A program made the position numbers and the translations under genes. This document shows positions 12,848-23,716 of a stretch of 64,000 bases of DNA, piece by piece (positions within the stretch are counted from its first letter, which is position 1; each line of letters starts with the position of its first letter). Source of the stretch: Burhinus oedicnemus (lineage: Eukaryota; Chordata; Aves; Charadriiformes; Burhinidae); contig VFFE01006074.1 in NCBI GenBank assembly GCA_008921705.1, positions 350,571 to 414,570 of the forward strand, given 5' to 3'. The notes below the pieces were generated by a model. That model saw only the letters and a program-made list of their open reading frames with translations. It was not told the DNA's origin and ran no database searches.

Positions 12848-13609
12848 GAGAATCCTGCTTCCCCTTTTCTCTTGGTCTTATGTCCCTTGGTCACATAACT
12901 GTGTTGGTCTGAGACCTCCACTGACCAACTTCGAGTTACAAGTCTTGTGCATGATGCAAAGGATCTGACGAAGGAAGCACAGCACTCGCTGTCTTTGCTG
13001 CTAGCCTCAGAAATCCCAGTCTGTGCTTTCTTCCCCCACAGTCTCCTAATCTCTCTCTGCCCACAGACAAAGCCCTGTGTTACACATCTGCCTTTCTACA
13101 ACTGGTCAGGAAGGGATGACGATCTGCACAATGCTTGTGTAACTCTGCCCTTGTTTATCCAGATGGCTTTTCTGTGGCAGAAGTTATCTGAATGATGAAT
13201 GCATTTTCCTCTTAGGACAGAATCCATTTCCTGGGATGCATCACCTGGCTCTTTCTTCTCAGGTCATTTCTCTGAGCATCTGAGCAGCTGTCTCACATTT
13301 CTGGTGTCTTTTGGTATTTAGATGAGGTTGACTGCAGGCTTTGAGGTTCGGGGGAGGAGTGAGAGAGGAAGAGGAGGGAACTCCCAGAAGCAAATGAAGA
13401 TGTAAATATGTCTCCACTTCAACCATAGGTGTAACTGGAACCTACAGAATGGTACCCAAGGTAGCTTTGATCTTACTGCCTTATGCCCCTACGTGAACAA
13501 AACCAGAGTGATGCTGGTATCAGATGACAGAGGACTGAGCACGCATGGTGGGCTGAGGCAGAGAACGGTGAAGACCAAGCTGTTGTAGCCTTGCTGCAAT
13601 TCATATATC
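12848..13609. other. Unique non-coding sequence
   Basis: Nothing is recognised. A purine-rich patch lies at about 13348-13382. Confidence 0.55.
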
Positions 13610-13810
13610 CCCCCCAGCTTCCTCCAAGCTTCTGACCACTTTCCTTCTAATGCAGCTCAGCAGGCAATTTGCCTTATTTGCGCTGACAGTGCACTGCTGG
13701 CGTATCTTCAAGCTGGCATCCATCATAACCCCCAAGTCCTTCTGGGGAAGGCTGCTGCTCAGCCAATTGTGTCCCAGATAGTACCAATGCATGTACAAAT
13801 GCAACCCCAA
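13601..13810 (-). pseudogene. CR1 ORF2 C-terminal fragment
   Basis: The frame holds SLPQKDLGVMMDASLKIRQQ and then CTVSANKANCLLSCIRR. This parallels the CR1 ORF2 block '[38 protein letters not shown]', of which a better copy lies at 31837-32334 in this same window. The comparison can be made inside the window and does not depend on memory. It lies downstream of the reverse-transcriptase fragment on the same strand, in the order expected for one element. Homology fades at the 3' side near 13610-13640, before the 'LVRPHLEYC' block. Confidence 0.8.
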
Positions 13811-14400
13811 TGCATGGGGTTATTCTGCTTTATGGGTACTTCTCCTTCCTGAGTGTTGTAAAGTTTCTGTTGGTCCAGCCCTCAAATTTCTCCATCTTAC
13901 CCAAAAGTTCTGTGATTTGAAACCTCAACCATTCCCCTTAATTCAGTATCACCTGCAAATATGATGGGAATTCATTCTGTGTCATTATCCAGGTCACTGA
14001 TGGAAATATTGACCACAGTACAGATCCCAGGCGTGCTTCTTTAGTTACCAGCCACCATTGGTGGACACCAAACTATTGAATGTTACTCTTTGAACTTAGC
14101 ACTCCAAACAATTTTTTTACCTAACAGCTTGATCATCTAGTCCATATTTCTTCAGCTTCATAACAATAATACTGTGGCAGACTGTCTCCAAAGCCTTAAT
14201 AAATCAAGGTATATTCCATCCACTGCTCTCCCCTTGTCCACATAGTCAGCCACTTCATCACAAAGGGCAATAAGGTTGGTTGAGCCTGATTTGTGTGTGG
14301 TAAATCCATGCTGATTGTTCCAATTTCTTAAAATAGAGTTTACTAGATCTGATACCAGCTTTAGGCTCTCCATTAATATAGTTCTTGGAAGCAGCAAATT
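13610..14400 (-). mobile_element. Old truncated CR1 LINE fragment
   Basis: Read on the minus strand, this 0.8 kb carries two separate stretches of CR1 ORF2 protein in the correct order. Reverse-transcriptase core sequence lies at 14158-14397 and the downstream C-terminal part at 13601-13810. Between them, short CR1-like pieces such as 'MEKFEGW' and the 'ITPC' before the Met-His-Trp-Tyr words occur in shifted frames. Neither a 5' end nor the usual 3' tail is present, so the copy is truncated at both ends. The many indels mark it as older than the copies at 29.6 and 31.5 kb. CR1 is a non-LTR retrotransposon that copies itself by target-primed reverse transcription. This copy cannot move. Confidence 0.85.
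14158..14397 (-). pseudogene. CR1 ORF2 reverse-transcriptase fragment
   Basis: The frame contains NQHGFTTHKSGSTNLIAL and then DEVADYVDKGRAVDGIYLD. This matches the CR1/L2-clade reverse-transcriptase block 'QHGFTKGKSCLTNL...VDKGRAVDVVYLDFSKAFDTV', which leads into catalytic motif A. Directly after YLD the frame is lost. One base appears to be missing near 14199-14204, because the next frame continues with KALETVCHSII, close to the family's KAFDTVSHSIL. The N-terminal 25 residues before the QHGF word are poorly conserved. It is plainly a dead relic: no full-length domain, a frameshift inside motif A, and no endonuclease part. Identification from the motif pattern is strong; the subfamily cannot be told. 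Confidence 0.85.
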
Positions 14401-16798
14401 TAATCATTGACACATCTCAAGGAGAACTTCTGGAAACCTCCCCCCTCCTTTCCAAAAACAGTTGAAGCTTCCAGGTTTTACTTGTGTTTCTCCCTATCCC
14501 ATGTGGTTATCAATGGAACACAATACGATCTTTTTACCTTTCTGAGGCCTATTCTGTTATCTATGCGGTGCTCATTAAGTACCACTGAATGAAACCTTTC
14601 AAACTCCTTAAGAGGTTATAGACAAAGGTGCTTACTTCAGTATTATTAAAATAAGTCACTGTAACCCCTTCGGGAATATAATTCCCTGACTTCCTAAAAA
14701 CATTTAAAAGGTCATAGCATGTAGGAGAATGGGGATTTAATGAATCTCACTGACAGCAGCCTTTTCCGGTCCATTTCCTGAAGGCATGTGATTGTCATGA
14801 TTTCATTTCAGAGCCTGGCAGCATCATCTGGTGACTCACATGAAAGAGGCAAACTCCCTCCTTCCCCACCTCTCTCCAGCAGCGGTGATTCAGGCCCCCA
14901 TGCACTGGCTGGTGGAGCTCTAGTTCTCTGTCCAGTGAAATCAAACCGATGTCCTGACAACTGTTTCAGTGACCTTGAGCACTGTGCAATTGCTGGGGAA
15001 GCTTTACATTTCTTGTAGAGGCTTGACACAAAGAGAAAGATACCTGAAATTCACCAATACAGGAAGGGTTAACTCAGGCCTGTTCTTTGGAGGCAATTTG
15101 AAGTAGAGAAAAGACTATATGGCAATACTGAAAAAGAGCATCATTTCCCTTCCTAGAAAGGTATCTGTCAGCTGGGACTATTATTGTGAGTTTTGCCTTT
15201 ATTTTAATCAATAGTCTTCTAAGAAATAAATAAAATCACATAGAAACTGGTAAACATCCCACCACTGTTAGGATTACTGCTTGCCTTCCGTTACTGATGG
15301 CTCAGGGCACTGGTTTTTGTGGACTTTCAAGCTATGAAGTAATTTGGAAAAATCTGTTTTGGTTAGCATACTAATCATGGAATGGAATGTACTGGTGCCT
15401 TCATATCTACTGGCTTGGCGAAGATTTCTTACCTTTACGCAAATGTATATTTGCCTGTATTTTCATTTGTTATGGTTAGTTTTAGTTGGGATAGGAAAAT
15501 CCAAGATGACTGACAGCACTTCCAAGTTGAAAAGCTTAGAGGAAACCACATTGCAAACATAGTTGTGTAACCAAAAAATAGCTCTCTGCAGAAGCCATAG
15601 GCTGGAGCACCAAACCTTCTACTGCAAGGGTGGCCACTGCCCCCACTAAAGCCACATGGTGATAAAAAGGCTGTCCCAAAAATAAGATGTTAGTTCTTCA
15701 CCGTAAACTCATCTTTTCTGTGGTTGGTTCTTGCACAGGGAGGGGAAGAAATGGATCCAGTATCTTCTGCTCGTATTGCTAGGCAACACACAGTGCAGTT
15801 GGGGAGCCAGGTGGCTGCATCCAGGGGCTTGCTTCCAGATTAAAACCAGATATATATCAAAAATAACAGAGCCTGTACCTATGCGGCCTCTGGGAGATGT
15901 GCTCATGTTCCGGATCTGGTTTGCAGAGCCAAGTCCCTGGAACCAGTTTCATCCACACAGTCTGTAGACGCAGAGCACAGATGGGAACTAGCCATTCCTG
16001 CCCTGTACCCAAGTTTTCTTGCCTGAACAGACAGCTGACTTGCTCCAGACTGGAGCCAAAGGAGCAGCCATCATGTGGGCAGTGCAGACAGTCAGCAAGT
16101 TAAGCTCTCATTTGAATTTCTAGCCTCATCCGCTCAAGAGATTACAGGCAAAGCCAAAATCCGCTGTGATATTCTTGCCAAGGGTGAAGGAAATCAATAG
16201 GCTGCAGTATAGGCTTACGCATGGAGACATACCAAGTGTGCTTGGATGCATGGTTCCCAAATTAAACAGGGGAAACAAACAGGTCTCTGTTGCAAGCTTG
16301 AGAGCTGTTTGCAACATGCTTCTTGCTATGCTTGTCAAATTGCCCTGGCTGACTGGAACAGCAGTCCCTCAGCCTCATCCTTGCCATCTTCTTCCTCTTC
16401 TCGGGGAAGGCGGAACTGATAAATATCGTGTCCTACTTTGGGCTGCATGTCCCCATGCTGCAGCAAGGACAGTTCTCGCAGCCTGTCCCTAACTCCCTCA
16501 GCTGGGTAGGAACGAAGCTGGTCCTCTGGGTTCAAGCAAAACTGCACAGGCTTCATGGTGGTGGTGAAGGGAAACTAGAGCATCCTTCTTTCTATGGAGC
16601 CATAGCAAATACAGATGTTTTCTACCACAGGAGAAACCCAGCCCATGGCATGCAGGCTACGAGTGCAAAAACAATTAATTTTGCTATTTACAGCAGTCCC
16701 GGAAGAGAAACCGTCAGTAACTCCTCCCAAAACATTAAGAATTTGGGTGTGAGGGGGAAAACTGCAACAAGAATCAAATACTATTGGACAGTTATAGC
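14401..16798. other. Unique non-coding sequence
   Basis: No gene or interspersed repeat recognised. Several overlapping frames near 15.7-16.5 kb (up to 142 codons) lie on both strands with no motif. Confidence 0.55.
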
Positions 16799-16850
16799 AA
16801 AACAAAAAACAAAACAAACAAAAAAACCAACCAAATTAACCCCCCCAAAC
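16799..16850 (+). repeat. A-rich low-complexity tract
   Basis: AAAC/AAAAAC-type words followed by a run of seven C. It could be the eroded tail of a retroposed sequence, but no element body is recognisable next to it. Confidence 0.7.
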
Positions 16851-17335
16851 AAATAGAGAGGAAAAAGAGGAAAAAGCTGCTACATTTTGCAGCTTCCCAC
16901 TCAGAAGAGGAGCTGGTATCTTAAAACTGGCAACATTTCAATGACCCCTTAAAAGGCTACATTGTCCTTCCAGGCTAGGAAAAATGTAAAAGGCTATGTC
17001 AAATAGCACCCTCTGGTGAATCCTCTCGTAAGAGTATCCCTGGCCCTAGAAAAGAGGGATACAGCTGCAAACCATCCTAGAAGAGGGCTATAAGTGTAGG
17101 TGACACTTTGGAGATAGGGGGGAATGGAGAAAAGAAGAGACACCCCTGTCTAGAAGGAAAGAGCACAGATCCATTTGATCCTGCCAGGAATCCCCAGCTG
17201 TGCTGGCCTCCTGTGATACAGCTGTTGAAGCATCTCCGATTTAAACCACTGAGTCTCCTGCCTTAGAGAGGATATGCTAATATTTCCAAAGAACTGGCTT
17301 GCTCCCCCTCTCCTTCTTGGCCCTTTGCTCCCCAG
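16851..17335. other. Unique non-coding sequence
   Basis: No gene recognised. The last 35 bases form a pyrimidine-rich tract ending in CCCCAG, which sets up the possible exon described next. Confidence 0.5.
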
Positions 17336-17455
17336 CCCACGAACCGAGAGACTACCCAGGTAGAGGGGGATCATGCAGCGCGACGCATTCAGCTGGAGAA
17401 TCCGTTCCACAGACCGAGGCATTGCTGGAATTACCCAGAGCTAATTTAGGCTCTG
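17336..17455 (+). other. Possible exon bounded by splice consensus
   Basis: A pyrimidine-rich tract from about 17301 ends in CAG at 17333-17335. At 17456 a strong donor follows (CTCTG, then GTGAGTGC). The 120 bases between are a multiple of three and hold several CpGs, unusual for this neighbourhood. One plus-strand frame is open right through and would read HEPRDYPGRGG at its start and LELPRANLGS at its end, which I do not recognise. The opposite strand is also open here, as part of a 238-codon frame. Splice-like pairs arise by chance in long DNA, so this is only a candidate. Confidence 0.25.
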
Positions 17456-18890
17456 GTGAGTGCAAAGCGTGTGCCAGCAGGGGAAGAGCACATGGAGTTT
17501 GCCACCCAAGGTGGATTAAACCAGCTTGGAAAGTTTCATGAGAGAAAGCATTTCTTTGAGACAGGCTGAGCGGCTGGCTGGTAATCCAACCATGAGAAGA
17601 TCTGGCCTGTATGCAAGTCTGCAAATAATACATACGCTTACTCGTGCATTTCCATCTCAGAGGGGAGAAGAAAGTGGAGAATGAGGGCAGCTCAGTGCAG
17701 GAACAACAACATTTCCAGCAGCAGAAAAATGCTCTGACTGCATACCCATATCCTGCACTTTCTAAAGGTATTTTAAGGCCACCAAAAATGTGTAGTATGG
17801 GGAAGGGAAACCAGCCCAACCCCTTTACAGAGCCTCTCCCAATTTCTTCTGCTGAGGCACTGACTCCAGAAGCAGCAGGAGATTCAGCCTCCACATGCAG
17901 GTCTGCTCTGCCGTCTCTGTACTGCTGTATTATCATCAGGGTGCTTGGCCCTGACCCCTCCATGCCCCTCACAGGCTGTGCCAAGCGCTCTGCCCATCTC
18001 CTGCCATGCAGAGCTGTAGCATGCTCAGCTTTGCTTGGACTACTCATGATAGGAGCACGTGGACCCACATTAAGACAGCAAGCCTGAGTTCGAGCTTTCT
18101 CCTCAAGACCACTTTATATCTTGGCTTGTGCCTTCTTGTGTGCAAACAGTATGCGTGGTCAGCAAGTCCGGGCTCAGACGCGCCCTTAATCCCTGTTGCA
18201 GACACAGCTTTAGAGCCCAGGATTTGGCACCACAACTCTTGAAACCCTTTCTTGTTTTTTCTGCCCACTGCTGCTTCTGGAATTTCTCCTCAGCACAGAC
18301 AAATTCTCTCTGCATGAAGACAACCCCTTAGGCTAGCAGGACAGAAAGAGATAGCACTTACCCTAGCAGATGATAATCTGGTGTCTCACAGAGGTCCACA
18401 AGAACCTGGATGGCTTAGTGGCTAACAGATCAAGCTTTGGATCTGACAAGCTGGCCCTGCCGATAGACACAAAGTGTGCAGGAACAACGAGATGGGTCCA
18501 CAGGTGGTGGCACCAGGAGGCTCAAGGGGTGGATGGTCCCTGTGACCTGCTGCATGCCTCCTCCTTTGCCAGTCTCCGTCTGGAGTGCAGCAGGTAGCAC
18601 ACACCATTCCCCAGGCACTCTCCTGGAGCAATGTAAGGGGTGGTCTTCCGGGGACCCCTTCTCCTCAAGTGTCTTCTGCTCCTGAAAACATGTGGTTTTC
18701 CCAGGTCTGCTGCCCTTTTTATGGACGAAGGGCTTTTACTTTCTCTGAGAATAGGGTTAGTCCTGTCTGCACTGAGGGAGACAACAGGGACAGTGGCTAG
18801 ACGAGATGCTTCACAGGAAGACACCAGCAGCTTGTCCAGGAGAGAAACTGCCACAAGGAAAAGGAAGAATATGAAGATAATCTTTTATTT
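17456..18890. other. Sequence with the window's longest open frame, no recognised gene
   Basis: The minus strand is open for 238 codons from 18068 to 17352. A plus-strand frame at 17644-18087 overlaps it. Both products are rich in Ser, Pro, Ala and Cys, with no domain I know. GC is somewhat higher here than in the surroundings, which lengthens chance frames. A tRNA-like A-box word near 18405 lacks a B box and was rejected. Confidence 0.45.
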
Positions 18891-18907
18891 GGGGGGGGGG
18901 GGGGGGG
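18891..18907 (+). repeat. Poly-G run (G17)
   Basis: Seventeen G in a row, followed by CGGGC. It is the longest homopolymer in the window. Length is uncertain in any assembly, and the run could form intermolecular quadruplexes. Confidence 0.95.
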
Positions 18908-20454
18908 CGGGCAGCACGGGATAGAGACTATGGTGAAAAATCAAAAGGCTAGTTGTTGTGGGTGCTGTACACACAGAGAAGGTCCTTCCACTGTGAGTTT
19001 CAGACAAGTAGGAAACAAGTCCAGAAAGGAAAAGTCTTATGCAGAGTCCTCCAGGAGGTCAGGGAAAGAACCAGAAGAAGAAACTAGCTTCCTTGATTCT
19101 CAATCTGATGTATCTCAGGGGTCATCTCTTCCATAATATCTCATTTTTCCCTGATGCATATTCCTAACTCTAAATGTTTCTGTTACTTGCCGAAAGATTC
19201 ATGCTTTCTCAAAAGCTTGTTGTGCTTGGCAAAAAATATCTAATAGCAGAAAACTCATCACTTACTCCTGATTGCTGTAAAAGCTGCTTGTGTGTGTACA
19301 TCTGTCTACAGACTCAAGGAACAAGCAGCACATTCAATTTCCCACTTTTTTCGGTTCCTCCTCACAAGCTGATCCTCTAGATCAGATTATATTGCCATCT
19401 TTTTCCAGTCTCTGTCTTTCAAAATATAAGAGGGGGCATGTAGTGAGATATTGCTCAGCTGCAGTGGTTTTCCCTTGATTCACTGCACAGAACAGCAAGT
19501 AGAGCCATAGGAGATCACTTACCCATTTCTAGCATTTTCTTCCCTTATACCTGCAGAAAGAGTAGGTGTGTTTGACTGAGATACCTACAACGATGCTAAG
19601 GTGGTTTGCAAAATCCTGTGGTTGACTTGATAACTGTTCCCTATTCAACTAAGTACACCGATGAGTCATGCAGAAATGCCGAAGGGTAGATAATATGGAG
19701 ACTAACTTTGTTCTTTGAACAGCCTGACTCCATCTGCAAAGAGAGGACTAGCAAAAGCCAAACCCCTCCCGTACCCAACAAAGAAAGTTCTCCACTGAGC
19801 TGTATCTAAAAGTAGGTGGTATATACCACTAAACAAAGCCTCTCTCATCTCCTGCTAACTCCAGCCAGCTGCCAGATGAGCCCTACTGAAAAGAAAGCTT
19901 GCTGTGTAACTCTGTCTGCTTTTATAGATGCCCCAGTTGCCCAGCCTCACTTCCCTCACCTCCCTGTTCCGTTCTGTTTGTAATCAGCCTGCCATTAAAC
20001 TCACCTGGGATGCAATTAACAAGGAAACTCCACTAAAGAGTTCATTAGAGAGAAATTCCCTGTCTCCAGTTTTGAGCTTACCCAATTGCAACACTGCACC
20101 TCCCACCAAAATGTCCTTCCAGCTAGAGAACTATCCCAGAAAACTATGAGCATCAGGTTTGGATTCACAGCCCTTTCCCAGGTGGGAGAAACACTCTGTC
20201 CTACATGAAATGAGACATGATCAATGACTACATGTTTCAGCTCTCAGTGGAATAATTTACAGGCAGAGAGATCCAACTCAACCTGAGAACCAAACCAAAA
20301 ACTTCCATTAAAAGTCCATAGAAAGTTAACTAGCCCTCTGCATTTTGCACAGCACAATTTCTAACTGAACACTTGAGTATTTACTATTCCAAACCAGCTA
20401 CATCCTTTTAAGCTCTGAATTCTCCACAGAGGTGCAGAGCTTGTAAGCCTTTCT
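18908..20454. other. Unique non-coding sequence
   Basis: No gene or repeat recognised. Confidence 0.55.
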
Positions 20455-20550
20455 ACTCAATTTGTATTCATGAAGGGGGAAGCTAAGGCGCAAAGTGGTG
20501 AGAAACAGATGTTGGAACAGATCCCTGTCCTGCCAATGTGTTACCCAGCA
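20455..20550 (-). repeat. MIR/L2-like remnant
   Basis: GAAGGGGGAAGCTAAGGCGC followed by AAAGTGGTGAG resembles the antisense MIR core 'acagatgaggaaactgaggcacagagagg'. After it, GGAACAGATCCCTGTCCTGC could stand for the 'gggattcgaacccaggtctg' segment. The identification is from motif order only. Confidence 0.45.
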
Positions 20551-21365
20551 TCCAAGTTATCATACAACGCTGTCTCCTCTATTTGTTTTCCTTTTGGTAA
20601 AATAAAATACTTTTTGCAAGTAATCAATGGAAGAAAAAACAACCCCCAAACTTCAGAAGGCACTGCCTCAAACTCCATTGTGTTACAATAGCTAGGATGG
20701 ATCCTTCCAATTAGAGAAGGGTCATATTGAAGCTGGCATAACTCTGCTGCTGCTACGCAGGAGGAGTCCTTTTCTGGGCCCTTTGCCTTCATTTGCTAAG
20801 AGTGAATTGCATCAGCATCAGTCACCCGTATCCGTTTCCATACTCCACACGGCAGAGCTACATGCCTTTTTCTTCCTTATGATTATGCTTTATTATTTCT
20901 ATTACATCAGTGCCTGGAGGCCTTGGGATAGACCAGGTCTCTATTGTATTCATTGCTGAATTTACACAATGACGTACAATCATGGCAGCAAAAATAGTTC
21001 CTGAAGCACAGTATGCTGTGAGCTGGAAAGGCATTTGGGGTAATAAAAAAGGGAAGTTAATGATAACATGTTCTCAACCAAGGCACAGTGAAATCATTTT
21101 AAATTCCATTATGGGCAGGTTATTTAGCTTCGATGGTACATCACTGCAGGGAACAACCTTGATGTAAGTGTCGTAAACCTTGGCACAGCATCAAACCCAC
21201 ACAAAATAAAGCTACAGGGCCAAAGCATTTCGGCAGATCCTCTCCGGGCCCTTCCTTCCCCTTCCAAGCTTTTTCCTCAACAACTCCCTGTTGTGTAAAC
21301 TGTGCTTGAACATCATAGCTTTGCTAGAGGTGGGACACCACAGGGTTAGGATAAAGTTTGTTCTT
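20551..21365. other. Unique non-coding sequence
   Basis: No gene or repeat recognised. Confidence 0.55.
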
Positions 21366-21415
21366 AATTTTTCTTCTTCTTTTCTCTTTTTCTTTTTCTT
21401 TTTTTTTTTCTTTCA
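21366..21415 (+). repeat. Polypyrimidine tract
   Basis: About 50 bases of almost pure T and C, made of TTC and CTTTTT words, ending in TTTCTTTCAG. It is simple sequence by composition. The ending would also serve as a strong plus-strand splice acceptor, but no matching downstream donor was obvious. Confidence 0.8.
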
Positions 21416-22750
21416 GTCTTCTGTGTTTCCTGGCTCTTGTGGCTTGAAGTCACACCCTTGATGTAACTTCATTGTGGTTCATTTTTCTTGTGGTCTAATT
21501 AAATCCGGCTCCAGACAGAGTTGTGTGTTAGCAACAACAGGAGGAGGAGGCAGGAATCCAGAGATCTAGGAATCGTCAGGAACGTCATGGCCTGAAAAGT
21601 GAAAAATCAAAGTGGAGGTAAAGTAGCCCAGGGAAAATGGAGGATGAAAATAAGGAGTGGAGAAATTCCCTAACCAGTCTAAAGGCAATTGAGTTGCTTA
21701 TCAGAGTATTGATAATCCAGGGCAGATTTGGGTGTGGTGGAGGAATGTGAGTTCCTCCAGCCTGGAACACAACAGCTGTACACAAGGTCCCAGATGAGTC
21801 CTTGCCATAACGCCTTTGACGTTAACAGAATTACATCAAAGATGTAAATCCCACAGGGGGGAAATCAAATTAAGTGCTGTGTGCTTATGAGGTGAAGGCT
21901 TTGTTAGCAATGGAGATTGGGGAAGGGTCCAAAAGGCAGAATTTGAGGGCCAGCTCAAGGACTGAGTCTTTCTGCAGTGGTGCAGTGGTAGTTCAGGCAG
22001 CTGCTGGGGAGAAAGGAAAGCAGATCATTCTGAGATAAAGGCTCCACTTGATTTTGGACCCTGCTTCACAATCCCCTTGTTTCTGGCTATGCAAGTTCCA
22101 AACCCCGTCTGGAGAGTAGTCTTATTAAAACTTCATTTACCAGAATAAGCAGAATTTTAATGCAGAAAATAGGTTTTCTGTGTCATGAATCTTTCTATTT
22201 CATTAAACCTTTTTTAATACTGCTCAGCTATGTTACATTCACTGAATGTTCAGAGCTTTCCTCCTGTGTCAGTAACTGCTGGGCTCTGCAAAAAAGTGGA
22301 CTCCCAAGAGAACATAGTGTTCAGCTAGAGTAAAGCAGGCAAGAGGGAGGAATGCAACATATTATATAGCATGTATGGCTGAATATCTTTGAATCAAGAG
22401 CTGGTGATTTGTAAGATCCAAGTCTGCATATCAACTCCTGCTGGACATGTCTGCACTGTACGGATTTATCTGTGCTGTACTGACTAGCATCCCAGTCCTA
22501 GCATGGTGAAATTCAGGGTGCAATCCATATTGATCTGAGAGATGTAGCATCTGTGATGGCTAAGAATGGAGAAGGCAAAAAGTCTCTGTTTCCCTCCTTG
22601 TGGTGAAGATGAGATGATGAAGTGATTTCAACGCTGAAGTGGAGTTTAAGACACTTGCTTCTATGCAATTCTCTGTCCTCAGTGTCTGACAAGAGTAAGG
22701 ACTTGAATGGAACATCTCCCACATTGGTGAATATTTCTGCTTCTCCATAC
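21416..22750. other. Unique non-coding sequence
   Basis: No gene is established. On the minus strand at 21499-21588 a 29-codon frame with a run of seven Leu begins just after an acceptor-like tract; it is discussed as an observation. The rest is unremarkable. Confidence 0.5.
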
Positions 22751-22862
22751 CTATCATTATTAATATTTATTTGTATCCCATTAGCTTCTAGGTGAGCTAT
22801 CATGAGAAGAAATACAAAGGTAACTGTCACAGAGTTAGACCTACAATCCATGATCCTGCATC
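22751..22862 (-). other. Candidate start-codon exon of a secreted protein
   Basis: On the minus strand a long pyrimidine tract (about 22900 down to 22870) ends in GAGACAG, giving a splice acceptor, with the exon starting at 22862. Eleven bases later comes ATCATGG, a favourable start context (A at -3, G at +4). The frame gives MDCRSNS, a hydrophobic stretch VTVTFVFLLMIAHL, then EANG, which has the three-part form of a signal peptide, followed by IQININND. After 33 codons plus two bases, the sequence ATAG then GTATGG offers a donor at 22750-22749. The frame also stays open beyond the donor and upstream of the ATG (161 codons in all, 22513-22998), so the open frame itself is not proof. I do not recognise the protein and found no next exon. 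Confidence 0.3.
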
Positions 22863-23379
22863 CTGTCTCAGAGAGTGGAAGGGAAAAAGAATAAGAAACA
22901 GAGGCTGAGTGATCTGTCCCTTGGGATTTCCTCCCAGCTGCCACAGTTGGTAGTTCAGGGATTTTCTGAGCTGCATCTTGCAGCTGGACTTGAGACACTG
23001 TTCATTACACCTCTTGTTTTCCACAGATATCTGTTCTGTCTGCCAGCAAAGTAACGAAGCACAGTCATAAAAATATGGTGCGTTCTTGGTCTGTGTTGTT
23101 ACCTGTGATGCTGTGATGGCTGGTAAAGCTGTCACAGGTACAGGATACTTGTAGGGTAAAGTAGTAGGCATCACCTCAGCCTGAATGTCTAAATTTTAGT
23201 TTTCTAAAGCTGAGCTAGTCACCCTAGACTGCCTTTACAGGGGAAGGGGAGGAGGTGAAGGGTGGGGAGAGAAATGGGTGCCTTCAGCCTTTCACCTGTG
23301 CCTGAGACTTAGCCCAAGATGAGATTAATTGCTCCCTGAGGGTGCATATCTATCTCCATAGATGATAAATGGAGTCTAG
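22863..23379. other. Unique non-coding sequence
   Basis: Apart from the pyrimidine tract (on the minus strand) next to the candidate exon, nothing is recognised. A G-rich patch lies at about 23239-23270. Confidence 0.5.
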
Positions 23380-23716
23380 AATCCTAAACACAGCCTTCAA
23401 AGTCAATGGCAGCAAAACCAGTACTAATGAAAATAGATATTTCTTCACCAGCAGCATAGCTAAGACATCATCACTGCCACAGGTTGTTTAGCTGGGTTCA
23501 AAACATGACAGGAGAGATTTTAGGAAGAAAATACTTTTTCTGAAACACCACCTCTGACTCAACAAGAGCCACAGAGGACTGGAGGCAGGAAGGGTGCTCT
23601 GAGGAAGGTTCACAACGTTTGCCCTGTCCTTGATATCCCTTGACATCTGCTGGTCATGGATGCCAGCACAACTGAACTTATGGTCTGATCCCGACATTGC
23701 TGTTCTTATGTTCATG
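23380..23716 (+). mobile_element. Old CR1 LINE 3' end
   Basis: The right end reads TTATGGTCTGATCCCGACAT and then TGCTGTTCTTATGTTC. This is the 3' end of the CR1 type common in turtles, crocodilians and birds (its complement starts 'gaacataagaacggccatactgggtcagacc'). About 280 bases upstream, GATATTTCTTCACCAGCAGC and GGGTTCAAAACATGACAGG follow the same family's ORF2 end ('aggaagtatttcttcacacaacgca', 'gggttcaaaaaagaac'). The order and spacing fit a 5'-truncated insertion on the plus strand, opposite to the other CR1 copies in the window. High divergence and internal gaps indicate an old insertion. No coding remains open. Confidence 0.8.

Noticed and set aside
18405..18475. tRNA- or SINE-head-like segment TGGCTTAGTGGCTAA with TTTGGATC downstream
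   Set aside because: The A box fits but no B box (GGTTCGANNCC) occurs at the right distance and the stems do not pair.
21970..22010. A-box-like word TGGTGCAGTGG
   Set aside because: No B box and no cloverleaf; coincidence.
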